Origin: a bacterium
GTDB lineage: Bacteria; Chloroflexota; Dormibacteria; UBA8260; Bog-877
NCBI GenBank assembly: GCA_021791455.1
Contig: JAJYWM010000370.1
Location: 1 to 34,656, forward strand
Reading direction: 5' to 3'
DNA length: 34,656 nucleotides
Within the stretch, counting starts at the first letter, position 1; every line of letters begins with the position of its first letter. This document shows positions 11,773 through 19,550 of this stretch, in pieces. Both the position numbers and the translations under genes were made by a program. The notes beneath the pieces were generated by a model. It ran no database searches. It was not told where the DNA came from and worked only from the letters and a program-made list of their open reading frames with translations.

Positions 11773-12108
11773 TCAGGCCCGGCGCTGTGCCTCCCGACCG
11801 GAGCGGTCGCCCGCCCTCCTACCAATGGCAGCCGCCAGCAGCACCACCACCGTCAGGGCCACTCCCGGGACAACCAAGCGGCTCAGCAGGCCCAAGAGTG
11901 TCAGGGCAAAGACCAGCAGGACAACCAGGCGCAGCGGTCCGTGTCCAACCAGCAGGGCCCAGGCCACCACCCCCAACGGCGGAAGCAGCAGCAGCAACAG
12001 ACCGGTGAGGATGCGGTCGCGCACCGCACCCGCGGTTCGCCGGATGGTGTCGAGGAGGGCGTAGAGCCACGCCAGCAGGAATAGCAGCAGAGTGAGAGAG
12101 GACGGCAT
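11773..12108 (-). CDS. Small integral membrane protein of unknown function
   Basis: About 111 residues, starting MPSSLTLLLFLLAW, with three or four strongly hydrophobic segments (about 4-18, 35-53, 60-76 and 80-97) and a basic, Arg-rich C-terminal tail. No family is recognised. It is divergent from the GtrA-like gene, with about 107 bases between starts. No convincing ribosome site precedes the ATG. Strong hydrophobic periodicity ending in a basic tail supports a real membrane protein, though the opposite strand also has long open frames, so confidence is moderate. Positions 11,576-11,772 hold no other gene I can support. Confidence 0.5.
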   Translation of the reverse strand: MPSSLTLLLFLLAWLYALLDTIRRTAGAVRDRILTGLLLLLLPPLGVVAWALLVGHGPLRLVVLLVFALTLLGLLSRLVVPGVALTVVVLLAAAIGRRAGDRSGREAQRRA

Positions 12109-12215
12109 GACGGCAGCAGTTTGGTGGCGAGGACGGGACCGGGACCCGATTCGTCGCCGGGATGTTGCCGGTCGCGCACCGGAAGGCCGCCCTGGCTTTG
12201 GTAACCTACCCGCGG

Positions 12216-12677
12216 ATGGGCAAGCTTTACGACCTTTCGGAGATGAGCTTCGGGCCCGCCGACGGACTGGTCCGGGAGCACGGACAGCGGGTGGTGCTGT
12301 TCGGGTTCGTGGGAGTGCTCGGCGCTGCCACCACGATCGGCGGCACGGCGTTGCTGTACCACCACCTGCTGATGCTGCCCCTCTGGCTGGCATCAGCCAT
12401 CTCCATCCAGACCGCCATCGTGGTCACCTTCACCCTGAACTCCCTGCTCACCTGGCGGGACAGGCAAACGGAGAGCTTCTGGCGACGGGCGGGGACCTTC
12501 GAGGCTGTCTCGCTGGTCGGCCTTGGGATTCAGGAGTTGACCCTGCTCGTGGGAGTCGGGGGCCTTCACCTCTTCTACCTCTTGGTGCTGGTGGTGGGGA
12601 TCGGGCTGGCAGCGATCTGGAACTACCTCGTGAACAACAGGGTCACGTTCGCCAAGCTGGAGCCGACTTCAGCCTGA
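12216..12677 (+). CDS. GtrA-like integral membrane protein
   Basis: A roughly 153-residue protein with four transmembrane helices typical of GtrA/DPMS-type proteins, proposed flippases for polyprenyl-linked sugars. Family signatures are FGFVGVLGA in the first helix, T-L-N-S-L-L-T-W at the cytoplasmic loop and N-Y-L-V-N-N-R-V-T-F near the C-terminus. The ATG at 12216 is chosen because a TAACCT hexamer ends 8 bases before it, suggesting a leaderless or near-leaderless transcript; an earlier ATG at 12162 would add a non-family basic peptide. It converges with the Wzm/Wzt exporter genes, which fits a cell-surface polysaccharide role. Confidence 0.85.
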   Translation: MGKLYDLSEMSFGPADGLVREHGQRVVLFGFVGVLGAATTIGGTALLYHHLLMLPLWLASAISIQTAIVVTFTLNSLLTWRDRQTESFWRRAGTFEAVSLVGLGIQELTLLVGVGGLHLFYLLVLVVGIGLAAIWNYLVNNRVTFAKLEPTSA

Positions 12678-12690
12678 CCGCCTAGGCGGT
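12677..12690. terminator. Perfect 14-base palindrome between convergent genes, likely bidirectional terminator
   Basis: ACCGCC and GGCGGT flank a TA centre, starting at the last base of the GtrA-like stop codon and lying 22 bases before the stop of the convergent Wzt gene. Position between two convergent genes supports a terminator stem. The following T tract is poor (GGTTCTGG), so efficiency is doubtful. Confidence 0.45.
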
Positions 12691-12712
12691 TCTGGTCACG
12701 GGCAGGCGCGGA

Positions 12713-13942
12713 TCACACGCCGGCAGCGGTCGGGTCCATGAGAGGGACCTCCCAGCTGTGCCCCAAAAGGGCCATGCCGGTCTCCCGCCTGCCCTGTCCC
12801 TGGACCCGGAAGCTCTGGGGACGGTCAATCTCGACATACTGGCGCCCGCTGGTTAGGTCCAGGATCTCAACCTTGGCCCCGTAGACGCCGTCCAGAAGCG
12901 GGAGTTGTGGGATTGCCAGCCTGACGGTGCCGTGCGCCGGCAGAGTCCTGGTGCCCAGCTCACCGTCATCCGTCTGGGTACTGATCAGGGTGTCCTGGCC
13001 GGCGGGATAGAAGGAGATGCGGAACCGGACTCCGTGAAGCGGCCCGGGCGCCTCGTAGCCCACGGCCACGGTCAGGCTCGAGCCGGTCGTCGCCGAGCTC
13101 GCCTGCTCACCTTCGCCGGTGAACGTCAAGGAGGTGATGCGCACCCCCATCCAGCCCGCCTCGGAGGCGCCAGCTCCAGCCGCGGCCTGGCGCAGTGCCT
13201 CCATCTCGTGCTGGTTGACCTCGCCGACGTAGCTGTCGACCACCGGGCCCGTCACCCCCAGCGCCCGCTGGACTCCATGGTCGATCCAGAGGCAGCGGTC
13301 GCAGAGGCGGCGCACGCTGTCGGCGGCATGGGACACGAAGACCAAGGTTCTGCCCTCCCGCCGCATCCCCTCGATGTGATCCATGCAGCGCCGCTGGAAG
13401 GCCTCGTCGCCCACCGCCAGGACCTCGTCAATGAGAAGGATGTCCGGGTCCATATGGATCGCAATCGAAAATCCCAACCTCGTGTACATGCCAGAGCTGT
13501 AGTTGCGCACCGGGTTGTCGATGAATTGCTCCAGCTCGGCGAAGCCGACGATCTCGTCGATGACGGAATTTATGTACCGGCGGGGCAGGCCCAGGATGGC
13601 CCCGTTCAAGTAGATGTTCTCGCGCCCGCTGTAGTCGGGATGGAACCCTGCTCCAACCTCCAGCAGGGAGGCGAGCCGGCCCCTGACCGTGACCTTGCCC
13701 CGGTCGGGGATCAGGATTCCCGCCATGCACTTGAGCAGAGTCGACTTCCCGGAGCCGTTGGCCCCGATGATCCCGAAGGTCTCACCCTCATGGACCTCCA
13801 GGTCTATGTCCTTGACGGCCCAGAACTCCTCGTAGCGGGACCGGCGGCGATCGACCAGCATCTCCTTCAGGGTCTCGCTGCGCTGATGGTAGATCCTGAA
13901 GCGCTTGCTGAGGCCGCTGACGACGATGGGGCCGTCGCTCAT
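12713..13942 (-). CDS. wzt: Polysaccharide ABC exporter ATPase with C-terminal carbohydrate-binding domain (Wzt type)
   Basis: The ATPase of a polysaccharide exporter, 409 residues. The nucleotide-binding domain (about 1-245) has Walker A GANGSGKST, the shortened signature YSSGM characteristic of Wzt/TagH proteins, Walker B I-L-L-I-D-E-V-L-A-V-G-D and the switch His in V-F-V-S-H. Residues about 270-409 form a beta-rich domain like the Wzt C-terminal domain, which in O-antigen exporters recognises the end of the glycan chain. The ATG overlaps the stop of the permease gene (TGATG), so translation is coupled. It energises export across the cytoplasmic membrane. The glycan itself is unknown, since no glycosyltransferase cluster is in view. 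Confidence 0.93.
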   Translation of the reverse strand: MSDGPIVVSGLSKRFRIYHQRSETLKEMLVDRRRSRYEEFWAVKDIDLEVHEGETFGIIGANGSGKSTLLKCMAGILIPDRGKVTVRGRLASLLEVGAGFHPDYSGRENIYLNGAILGLPRRYINSVIDEIVGFAELEQFIDNPVRNYSSGMYTRLGFSIAIHMDPDILLIDEVLAVGDEAFQRRCMDHIEGMRREGRTLVFVSHAADSVRRLCDRCLWIDHGVQRALGVTGPVVDSYVGEVNQHEMEALRQAAAGAGASEAGWMGVRITSLTFTGEGEQASSATTGSSLTVAVGYEAPGPLHGVRFRISFYPAGQDTLISTQTDDGELGTRTLPAHGTVRLAIPQLPLLDGVYGAKVEILDLTSGRQYVEIDRPQSFRVQGQGRRETGMALLGHSWEVPLMDPTAAGV

Positions 13943-14808
13943 CAGATCTCCTCGGCGAAGCGCCGCCGCAAGCGACGGAAGACCCGCATTCCGAAGTAGA
14001 TCAGGACCGCCGCCAGCACCACCGTGTAGAGCAGCCCGTGCCAGTGCTGAGGCCAGCGGTTGAAGACGAAGATGTCCTGGAACCCGAGCGTCACCCAGGT
14101 CATCGGGTTGGCGTAGATGATGAACTTGAAAATCAGGCCCAGCTTGCCGTGGTGGAAGAAACCCTCGTACTTTGTGAACGGCCAGATCACCGGGGTGATG
14201 TAGAACCACACCATGGTCGCCAGGTTGATGATGTACTGAAGGTCACGGAAGTAGACGCTGCCTGCGGCCAGCATCAGGCCGAGGCCAAGGGAGAGCCCAA
14301 AGGTGACCAGCACGAGCCCGGGGACGGCAAGCAGAGGCAGACCCACAGGGGACTTGGTGAAGATGATGAAGGGCACCAGCAGCACCAGGCTGATCAGAAA
14401 GTTCACCAATGCCGCCATCACCGTGGATACGGTGAGCAGCATCCACGAGAAGGCGACCTTGCGGACCACGCCGGCGTTGGCGATGATGCTGCTGGCGGCC
14501 ATCACCAGGGCCTGCTGAAAAAAGGTCCAGGGCAACAGGCCGCACAGCAGGAATACCAAGTATGACTTCCCGCTCGGTCCTTGGACCTTGAGCAGGGCGC
14601 CAAAGACGGCCGCGTAGACCAGCATGAACACGAGCGGGTTCAGCAAGGTCCAACCGATGCCCAGCACCGAGCCCCGGTAGCGTGCCCGCACGTCCCGGCG
14701 CACGAGCTCCCAAAGAAGCTCCACCCGCCTGGCGATAGGGCTCGACTGGGGCGCCCTCGGCTTGCGTGCTAATCCCGAGGTACCTTCGAGCGCTTGGGAA
14801 GTTGCCAC
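13942..14808 (-). CDS. wzm: Polysaccharide ABC exporter permease (Wzm/TagG type)
   Basis: A 288-residue ABC-2 type permease with six predicted transmembrane segments. It carries the family's cytoplasmic entry motif R-Y-R-G-S-x-L-G-x-x-W-x-L-L-N-P-L just before the first helix, the L-P-W-T-F-F segment, and a basic tail (R-R-L-R-R-R-F). It forms the membrane channel for the ATPase encoded immediately downstream, with a TGATG overlap. The GTG start at 14808 lacks a clear ribosome site; the N-terminal 25 residues are variable in this family, so a slightly later start is possible. moaE ends 28 bases upstream. Confidence 0.93.
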   Translation of the reverse strand: MATSQALEGTSGLARKPRAPQSSPIARRVELLWELVRRDVRARYRGSVLGIGWTLLNPLVFMLVYAAVFGALLKVQGPSGKSYLVFLLCGLLPWTFFQQALVMAASSIIANAGVVRKVAFSWMLLTVSTVMAALVNFLISLVLLVPFIIFTKSPVGLPLLAVPGLVLVTFGLSLGLGLMLAAGSVYFRDLQYIINLATMVWFYITPVIWPFTKYEGFFHHGKLGLIFKFIIYANPMTWVTLGFQDIFVFNRWPQHWHGLLYTVVLAAVLIYFGMRVFRRLRRRFAEEI

Positions 14809-14836
14809 GGAGGTCGAGTCTAGCAGGGGCCGGAAG

Positions 14837-15217
14837 TCACCCCCCCACCTTCCAAATCGGGGCCCGGCGCTTCAGCTCGTCGATCACATAGGTGCAGGCG
14901 TCGAGCGCCTGATGCCGGTGGGCCGCGCTGGCGACGACCGCCACGGACGCCACGCCCCTGCCGACCCTGCCCGTGCGGTGCTGCACCAGCACCTCGCCCA
15001 CGCCCTGCCTGGCGGTCGCCTCCCCGACTATCGCCGTGATCTCGCTGACCGCCATCTCGGTGTACGCCTCATAGTCGAGATGAGACACCTCCACCCCCTC
15101 GTCGGGATCCCTGACCACCCCCACGAAGGTCGCGACCGCCCCCATCCCCCTGAGGTCGACCATCCTCCGCATCGCCTCGAGGTCAATCTCCTGCGGACCC
15201 ACCACGACAGCTGGCAT
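14837..15217 (-). CDS. moaE: Molybdopterin synthase catalytic subunit
   Basis: Large subunit of molybdopterin synthase, which adds two sulfurs to precursor Z to form molybdopterin. The 126-residue protein has the family signatures V-G-V-V-R-D, L-D-Y-E-A-Y, Q-H-R-T-G-R-V and the C-terminal I-D-E-L-K-R-R-A-P-I-W-K, which includes the active-site lysines. The ATG at 15217 overlaps the moaD stop (TGATG), and its Shine-Dalgarno (GGGAGGGAGG) is inside the last codons of moaD. Coupled expression with moaD matches the 2:2 complex. Mo-dependent genes nearby are the sulfite-oxidase-family enzyme (18711-19310) and a MOSC protein (23023-23703). Confidence 0.95.
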   Translation of the reverse strand: MPAVVVGPQEIDLEAMRRMVDLRGMGAVATFVGVVRDPDEGVEVSHLDYEAYTEMAVSEITAIVGEATARQGVGEVLVQHRTGRVGRGVASVAVVASAAHRHQALDACTYVIDELKRRAPIWKVGG

Positions 15218-15477
15218 CAGCGCCTCCCTCCCGACACCGGGGGGATGAAGGCGAGCTCGTCGCCGGGCTGGGCCAGCGCCTCCCAAGGGACGTAGTCCCG
15301 GTTCAGGGCGGGACGTACGGTGTCCTTCATCGACGCCAGCGCGGGTATCTGCTCGCACAACCGCTCCCAGCAGCCAGCGACTGAGGCGGGCTCGTCCAAG
15401 ATCAGCTCGACCGTGGATCTTCCCGCCTGCTGACGCAGGGTGGCGAAGAGGAGCACGCGGATGGCCGCGGTGCTCAC
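15217..15477 (-). CDS. moaD: Molybdopterin synthase sulfur carrier subunit with Gly-Gly-Arg-Arg end
   Basis: Small ubiquitin-like subunit of molybdopterin synthase, 86 residues from the GTG at 15477, which has GGGGGAA upstream. A longer frame reaching 15525 adds a non-family N-terminus. The fold signatures are V-L-L-F-A-T-L-R, then G-D-E-L-A-F-I-P-P-V-S-G-G. In normal MoaD the Gly-Gly is the very C-terminus, where adenylation and thiocarboxylation occur. Here it is followed by Arg-Arg before the stop, which would block activation unless removed. The same bases form the ribosome site of moaE, so the extension may be tolerated for that reason. Otherwise a standard MoaD. Confidence 0.88.
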   Translation of the reverse strand: MSTAAIRVLLFATLRQQAGRSTVELILDEPASVAGCWERLCEQIPALASMKDTVRPALNRDYVPWEALAQPGDELAFIPPVSGGRR

Positions 15478-15612
15478 CCTAGTTCCCCCGATCGGTGCCG
15501 GGGCGGCAGCTGAGCGCAAGGACACCAGGAGCCCCCATCGGGCTGGCTGGACCAGCGGGCGCTCCCCCTGAAAGGGGATGTTTGGACACGGAAAGATGGT
15601 AGTCGGCCAGGG

Positions 15613-16404
15613 TCAGTGCCGGAAGATGTCCTTCTCCCGCGGGCGCAGGAGAGCCTGTGCCGCCATCTCCGGCCCCTGCCAGGAAAACCCGCGGACCACC
15701 GCCACCGGGACGCCGTCGATCTTGCCCATCACGAGCTCTGCCAGCCCGGCGATCTCATCGGCCGTCCCGATCGTGGACGCATGCAGCAAATAGCCCATCT
15801 CGTCCAGCAGCCCGCGGTGGTCGCTGAGAGGGGGAATGCCGGAGCATCCGATCGCCACGTTGACGGCTCCCTCCCGAAACGGCCGCCCAAAGGTGTCAGT
15901 CACGATCACCCCCAACGGGCCGCCGTGGGCGAGGTCCAGCCAGGAACGGCGCAGCCGGTCCGCCGACAGGTCGGGTGCCACAGGCAAACAGGTCACTGCC
16001 TCGCCTCCCCCGACATTGCTGCGGTCGACGCCGGAGTTGGCGCAGACGAAACCATGCACGGTCTCGGTGACCAGGACCCCGGGCTCGGCTCTGACCACCC
16101 TCCGGCTCTCCCGCAGGATCACCTCCGTCATCCGGGGATCCTGCCCAACACGCGCCGCCAGCGCGACCGCCGCGTCCCCCGGCACCACACCGTCCAGCCG
16201 GAGAACTCGCCCCTCCGCCTTCGAGATCACCTTGTGCGTGACCACAACCACATCCCACGGCTCCAGACCACCCGCCCGCAAAAGGGGGCGACGGCAGGTC
16301 GCTCCCAGGTCATCCCCCGCGACCACCTCGGGGATCCCCTCCACCCCCCAACAGGTCAGCCGCCTAGCCCGCACCAGGGGCTGGTCTCGGTCAGGACTCG
16401 ACAT
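15613..16404 (-). CDS. cofE: Coenzyme F420-0:L-glutamate ligase
   Basis: Adds glutamates to F420-0 using GTP, the final steps of coenzyme F420 synthesis. The 263-residue, single-domain protein shows the family motifs: V-V-V-V-T-H-K-V-I-S-K-A-E-G, V-C-A-N-S-G-V-D-R-S-N-V, and V-I-V-T-D-T-F-G-R-P-F-R-E-G with metal and GTP ligands. It lacks the C-terminal nitroreductase-like domain that is fused to the ligase in actinobacterial FbiB, so it is the archaeal-style stand-alone form. The start at 16404 overlaps the end of cofC by 14 bases; an ATG at 16419 is an alternative. Co-directional with cofC and cofD. Confidence 0.95.
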   Translation of the reverse strand: MSSPDRDQPLVRARRLTCWGVEGIPEVVAGDDLGATCRRPLLRAGGLEPWDVVVVTHKVISKAEGRVLRLDGVVPGDAAVALAARVGQDPRMTEVILRESRRVVRAEPGVLVTETVHGFVCANSGVDRSNVGGGEAVTCLPVAPDLSADRLRRSWLDLAHGGPLGVIVTDTFGRPFREGAVNVAIGCSGIPPLSDHRGLLDEMGYLLHASTIGTADEIAGLAELVMGKIDGVPVAVVRGFSWQGPEMAAQALLRPREKDIFRH

Positions 16405-17077
16405 GGCGTGAGCGATCATCCGCCGGCGCCCGTTGGAAATCAGCGGCCCAGGTCACCAGAGGGTGACCCACCGCCGCGGACTCTGGCGCTTGCTGCAGGT
16501 CCTCGGGTCGGTCCAGATCCCACTGCAGGCCGGGGGCGTTCGCCACCTCAAACCGCAACCCGAGGACCGCGGCGATCCTCTCATGGCGGCGCCGCGAGCC
16601 GGGCCCGAAGGCATGGACGAGCAACGACGCGGGGTTGACTATGACGCCGTTGGTGCCGGTGCCGCCGGTGTCGGGAAAGACGGTCATCGATCCGGGTGGC
16701 GCCGCTTCGGCCGTCGCCAGCAGCGTCCGCAGATCCGATTCCGCGAGCGCGGGCAGGTCGGCGGCGATGGTGGCGATGGTGGTGGCGCCACGCTCCAGGC
16801 ACCAGCAGGCGCCTGACCGCACCGCTGCCGACTGGCCCCAACCCGAATCGCCAAGCCTCGCCACTCCCAGCCGGTCGCACAGGGGCGCGAGGTTATGTTC
16901 CGCCGACACGACCACAACCCTATCCCTGGGCCAGACCCGTGCGGCGAGCCCGACCGCCCTCACGCCGAGGCTCAGACTGACCAGCTCACGCTCTGGGCGG
17001 CCCAGGGCACCGGCCAGACGTTGCTTGCTGCCGGAACTCGGCTTGAGGGGTATCACCAGGTGGGCGCCTCCGGTCAC
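16391..17077 (-). CDS. cofC: Phospholactate/phosphoenolpyruvate guanylyltransferase of F420 synthesis
   Basis: Activates 2-phospholactate or phosphoenolpyruvate with GTP for transfer onto Fo. The 228-residue protein has a nucleotidyltransferase fold: V-I-P-L-K at the N-terminus with K-Q-R-L, an acidic 'A-A-D-L-P' metal site near residue 110, D-T-G-G-T-G-T-N-G near 137-145 and W-D-L-D-R-P-E-D-L near the end. These match CofC/FbiD. The GTG start overlaps the cofD stop (GTGA). The gene order cofD-cofC-cofE follows the order of the pathway steps. Which 3-carbon substrate is used cannot be read from sequence. Confidence 0.92.
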   Translation of the reverse strand: MTGGAHLVIPLKPSSGSKQRLAGALGRPERELVSLSLGVRAVGLAARVWPRDRVVVVSAEHNLAPLCDRLGVARLGDSGWGQSAAVRSGACWCLERGATTIATIAADLPALAESDLRTLLATAEAAPPGSMTVFPDTGGTGTNGVIVNPASLLVHAFGPGSRRRHERIAAVLGLRFEVANAPGLQWDLDRPEDLQQAPESAAVGHPLVTWAADFQRAPADDRSRHVES

Positions 17078-18090
17078 CCCACCTCCCCCCCGCCCCCCAT
17101 GCCGATGGAGCAGGCGGCGAGCACGTGTGCCGCCAGGCGGCGCCGTGCCTCACGGCTCACCATCATCGTGTCGCACACCGTGGGCACCGCCCCTTCCCCC
17201 AGAACACCGTCGGCCAAGGCCGCATCCTCGCGGTCAATCACCAAAGTGCCAGCCAGGCCGGCGAGGTATTGCGCAACCCCGACGGGCGAAGGGGCGAGAC
17301 CAAGAGCCTTCAGCATCGCCACAGCCGGTCCCTTGATGGCCCGGCCCCCGACGATCGGGCTCACGGCGACCACCTGAGGCGCCGCGACCACCGCCTGCCG
17401 AATCCCCGGCACGGACAGGATCGGGCCTATCGAGATCACGGGGTTGCTGGGCGCGATGATCACCAGGTCCGCATCCGCGAGTGCTTGAAGGACTCCAGGC
17501 GCCGGCCGCGCTCGCTCGGCTCCCCGAAATTCGAACCCGGCTATCTCGGGCGCACACCCTTCACGTACCAGATACTCCTGGACGTGGAGGTCTCGACCGT
17601 CCTTGGTGTGGATGCGGGTGCCGACCGCCTGGTCGCTCATGGGAATTAGCCCAACCTTGATCCCCATTCTCTCCGCCAACTCGGCCGTCACCTCTGAGAG
17701 CGATCGGCCCCGGCGCAGCCACTCGGTCCTGAACAGGTGAGTTGCCAGGTCCCGGTCTCCCACTTGAAACCAGCTTTGCTCTCCGAGCTCGGCCAGCCTA
17801 CCCAGAGTTCGCCAGCTCTCATCCCGCATCCCCCAACCCCGCAGCTCGTCGCTCTCCCCGCTCAGGGCATAGGTGACAGAGTCCAAGTCTGGGCTCACGT
17901 GCAGCGAGTGCACCACAAAGTCATCGCCGGTGTTACCGATGACAGTGATCCGGGCTCGCGGAGCGGCTTCCACCAACCCCAGAAGGAACCGGGACGCGCC
18001 CACTCCCCCCGCAAGCACGGCCAACCGCGGGGACCCGTCATCCACATGATCGCCCCCCCCTCGGGACACACCTGAACCGACCCGGTTCAT
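17074..18090 (-). CDS. cofD: 2-phospho-L-lactate (or PEP) transferase of F420 synthesis
   Basis: Transfers the phospholactyl or enolpyruvyl-phosphate group from the GTP-activated donor to Fo, giving F420-0 or dehydro-F420-0. The 338-residue protein has A-G-G-V-G-A-S-R-F-L near the N-terminus, V-I-G-N-T-G-D-D with the metal-binding Asp pair, then I-A-P-S-N-P-V-I-S-I-G-P-I, and the C-terminal P-I-V-G-G-R-A-I-K-G-P. All are diagnostic of CofD/FbiA. It is the first gene of the cof cluster; about 190 bases upstream contain no other gene. Fo synthase genes are not in this window. Confidence 0.95.
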   Translation of the reverse strand: MNRVGSGVSRGGGDHVDDGSPRLAVLAGGVGASRFLLGLVEAAPRARITVIGNTGDDFVVHSLHVSPDLDSVTYALSGESDELRGWGMRDESWRTLGRLAELGEQSWFQVGDRDLATHLFRTEWLRRGRSLSEVTAELAERMGIKVGLIPMSDQAVGTRIHTKDGRDLHVQEYLVREGCAPEIAGFEFRGAERARPAPGVLQALADADLVIIAPSNPVISIGPILSVPGIRQAVVAAPQVVAVSPIVGGRAIKGPAVAMLKALGLAPSPVGVAQYLAGLAGTLVIDREDAALADGVLGEGAVPTVCDTMMVSREARRRLAAHVLAACSIGMGGGGEVG

Positions 18091-18281
18091 CGTGACCCGC
18101 CCGTGCTGAGAAGCAGCCGCGCTCTCGTTGTGCCGGTCGCGAGGCTACCTTGGGTGGGGAATCGCAGGCACCGAGACATGAGGGCCCTGGTTGCTCAGCC
18201 GCAGCCCCGAACGGGCATACCAAACACCTGAGCGCCCATCAACCAGAAGGCGTTCAGGTGCGCGGCCGGAAGCTGGTCTCG

Positions 18282-18644
18282 TCAGACAGCGCTGCAGGCC
18301 TTGGCCGTACCCGCACCCTCTCCGGTGTCAAACGACTGGCCACAGGAGCAGGTCTTGACCGCCTGGGGGTTGTGGACCGTGAAGCCGCCGCCCATCAGGC
18401 TGTCGACATAGTCGATCTCGGCCCCGTCCAAGTAAGTGGCGCTGTAGGGGTCCACGAAAACCCGTATGCCTTCCTGCTCGGTGACCTCGTCGTCGCTGGC
18501 CGGCGCATCGTCGAAGCCCATGCCATAGTTGAAGCCGGAGCATCCACCCGGGGTGACGTAGACCCGCAGCCCCATGTCGGAACTCTCCTGCTGCTGCAGA
18601 AGCTGCTTCAGTTGTCCGATTGCCTGGTCGGAAACGGTGATCAT
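18282..18644 (-). CDS. erpA: A-type iron-sulfur cluster carrier (ErpA/IscA family)
   Basis: A 120-residue A-type carrier that receives Fe-S clusters and inserts them into target proteins. The three ligand cysteines are at Cys35 (GGCSG), Cys99 and Cys101 (CSCGQSF), the canonical pattern, with a slightly long Gly/Ala-rich tail holding one extra Cys. The ATG at 18644 has AGGAAG 7 bases upstream. A good sigma70-like promoter (18686-18714) lies directly before it, overlapping the stop of the Mo-oxidoreductase gene, so it has its own transcription start. A second, more divergent member lies at 23759-24172. Confidence 0.92.
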   Translation of the reverse strand: MITVSDQAIGQLKQLLQQQESSDMGLRVYVTPGGCSGFNYGMGFDDAPASDDEVTEQEGIRVFVDPYSATYLDGAEIDYVDSLMGGGFTVHNPQAVKTCSCGQSFDTGEGAGTAKACSAV

Positions 18645-18685
18645 TGTGAAACTTCCTGAACCTCGGTTGAAAAGCCGCTCACTTC

Positions 18686-18714
18686 AGTTTAACGCCTGGC
18701 CTGACCGCTGTCAC
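18686..18714 (-). promoter_or_regulatory. Sigma70-like promoter of the A-type Fe-S carrier gene
   Basis: Read on the minus strand, GTGACA (-35, 5 of 6 consensus; 18709-18714) and TAAACT (-10, 4 of 6; 18686-18691) are separated by 17 bases. The predicted start is near 18679, giving a leader of about 35 bases with an AGGAAG ribosome site before the ATG at 18644. It is the clearest housekeeping-type promoter in the window. Confidence 0.65.
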
Positions 18715-19310
18715 CAGTAACGCTCCTCGCGCCAGGGATCTGCGCTGTTGTTGTACCCGTTCCTCTCCCAGAAGCCCAGCTCATCACGAACCCTGAACTC
18801 GACCCCCTCCACCCACTTCGCACTCTTCCAAAAGTATTTGCGGGGAAAGAGCGCTCGGAGGGGATACCCGTGCTCAGGACTGAGCGAGACCCCGTCATGG
18901 CGGTAGGCGAGCAGAGCGTCATCGGCCAGGGCGAACTCGATGGGCACCGAGGTGGTGAACCCGCCGTAGCAATGGAACTCAACGAACGAGGCCGAGCGGC
19001 CGACCCCGCAGAGTTCGGCGATGACGGCCAGGGGCACTCCCAGGAACCTGTTGTCGAACCGACTCCAGGTCGTGACGCAGTGGATGTCACACACGACCTC
19101 GCGGGCCGGCAGGGCCAGGACTTCCGGAAGCGAGTACGAGAGCTCTCGTTCGACCTCCCCGAACACCCGCAGTCGCCACCGATCCATGTCGTAGGCGGGA
19201 ACGCGCCCGTAGTGGAGCACCGGCCACTTCTCGGTCAACGTCTGGCCTGGAGGGAGGCGTTCGGGATCCGCCAGGACCCTGGGGTCGGGTTCGCGCCGCA
19301 GCATCCTCAT
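18711..19310 (-). CDS. Sulfite-oxidase-family molybdopterin oxidoreductase
   Basis: A 199-residue protein of the oxidoreductase-molybdopterin (sulfite oxidase/MsrP) fold. The Mo-ligating Cys is Cys78 in D-I-H-C-V-T-T-W-S-R, followed by F-x-G-V-P-L and G-G-F-T-T-S-V-P-I, then H-G-Y-P-L-R and P-x-K-Y-F-W-K-S-A-K-W, all typical of the family. It lacks a recognisable signal peptide or Tat motif and has no dimerisation domain, so it is a small, probably cytoplasmic or membrane-side member. Substrate is unknown; sulfite or an oxidised thioether/amide are only family-level guesses. It depends on molybdopterin made by enzymes such as MoaD and MoaE, also encoded in the window. Confidence 0.9.
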   Translation of the reverse strand: MRMLRREPDPRVLADPERLPPGQTLTEKWPVLHYGRVPAYDMDRWRLRVFGEVERELSYSLPEVLALPAREVVCDIHCVTTWSRFDNRFLGVPLAVIAELCGVGRSASFVEFHCYGGFTTSVPIEFALADDALLAYRHDGVSLSPEHGYPLRALFPRKYFWKSAKWVEGVEFRVRDELGFWERNGYNNSADPWREERYW

Positions 19311-19550
19311 GACAGGGAATGCTAAGCCAATCAGGGCGGAGCCACTCCGGGCTGCCTTGCCCCATTGCGGTCACCTGGCCCCGCCTGACGCCCCAGCCAC
19401 AGGGGCCGCTGACGATTCGCTCGCATGGCGGCCCCACGGGCGCTGGACCGGATAGGGTCCGGGGCCAGGATGACGTCGTGGCCGGGGACCGGCTGGGAGC
19501 GAGCCGGATGGCGCGGAGCTCCCGCAGGGGACCTGGGCAGACCTGGGGTA

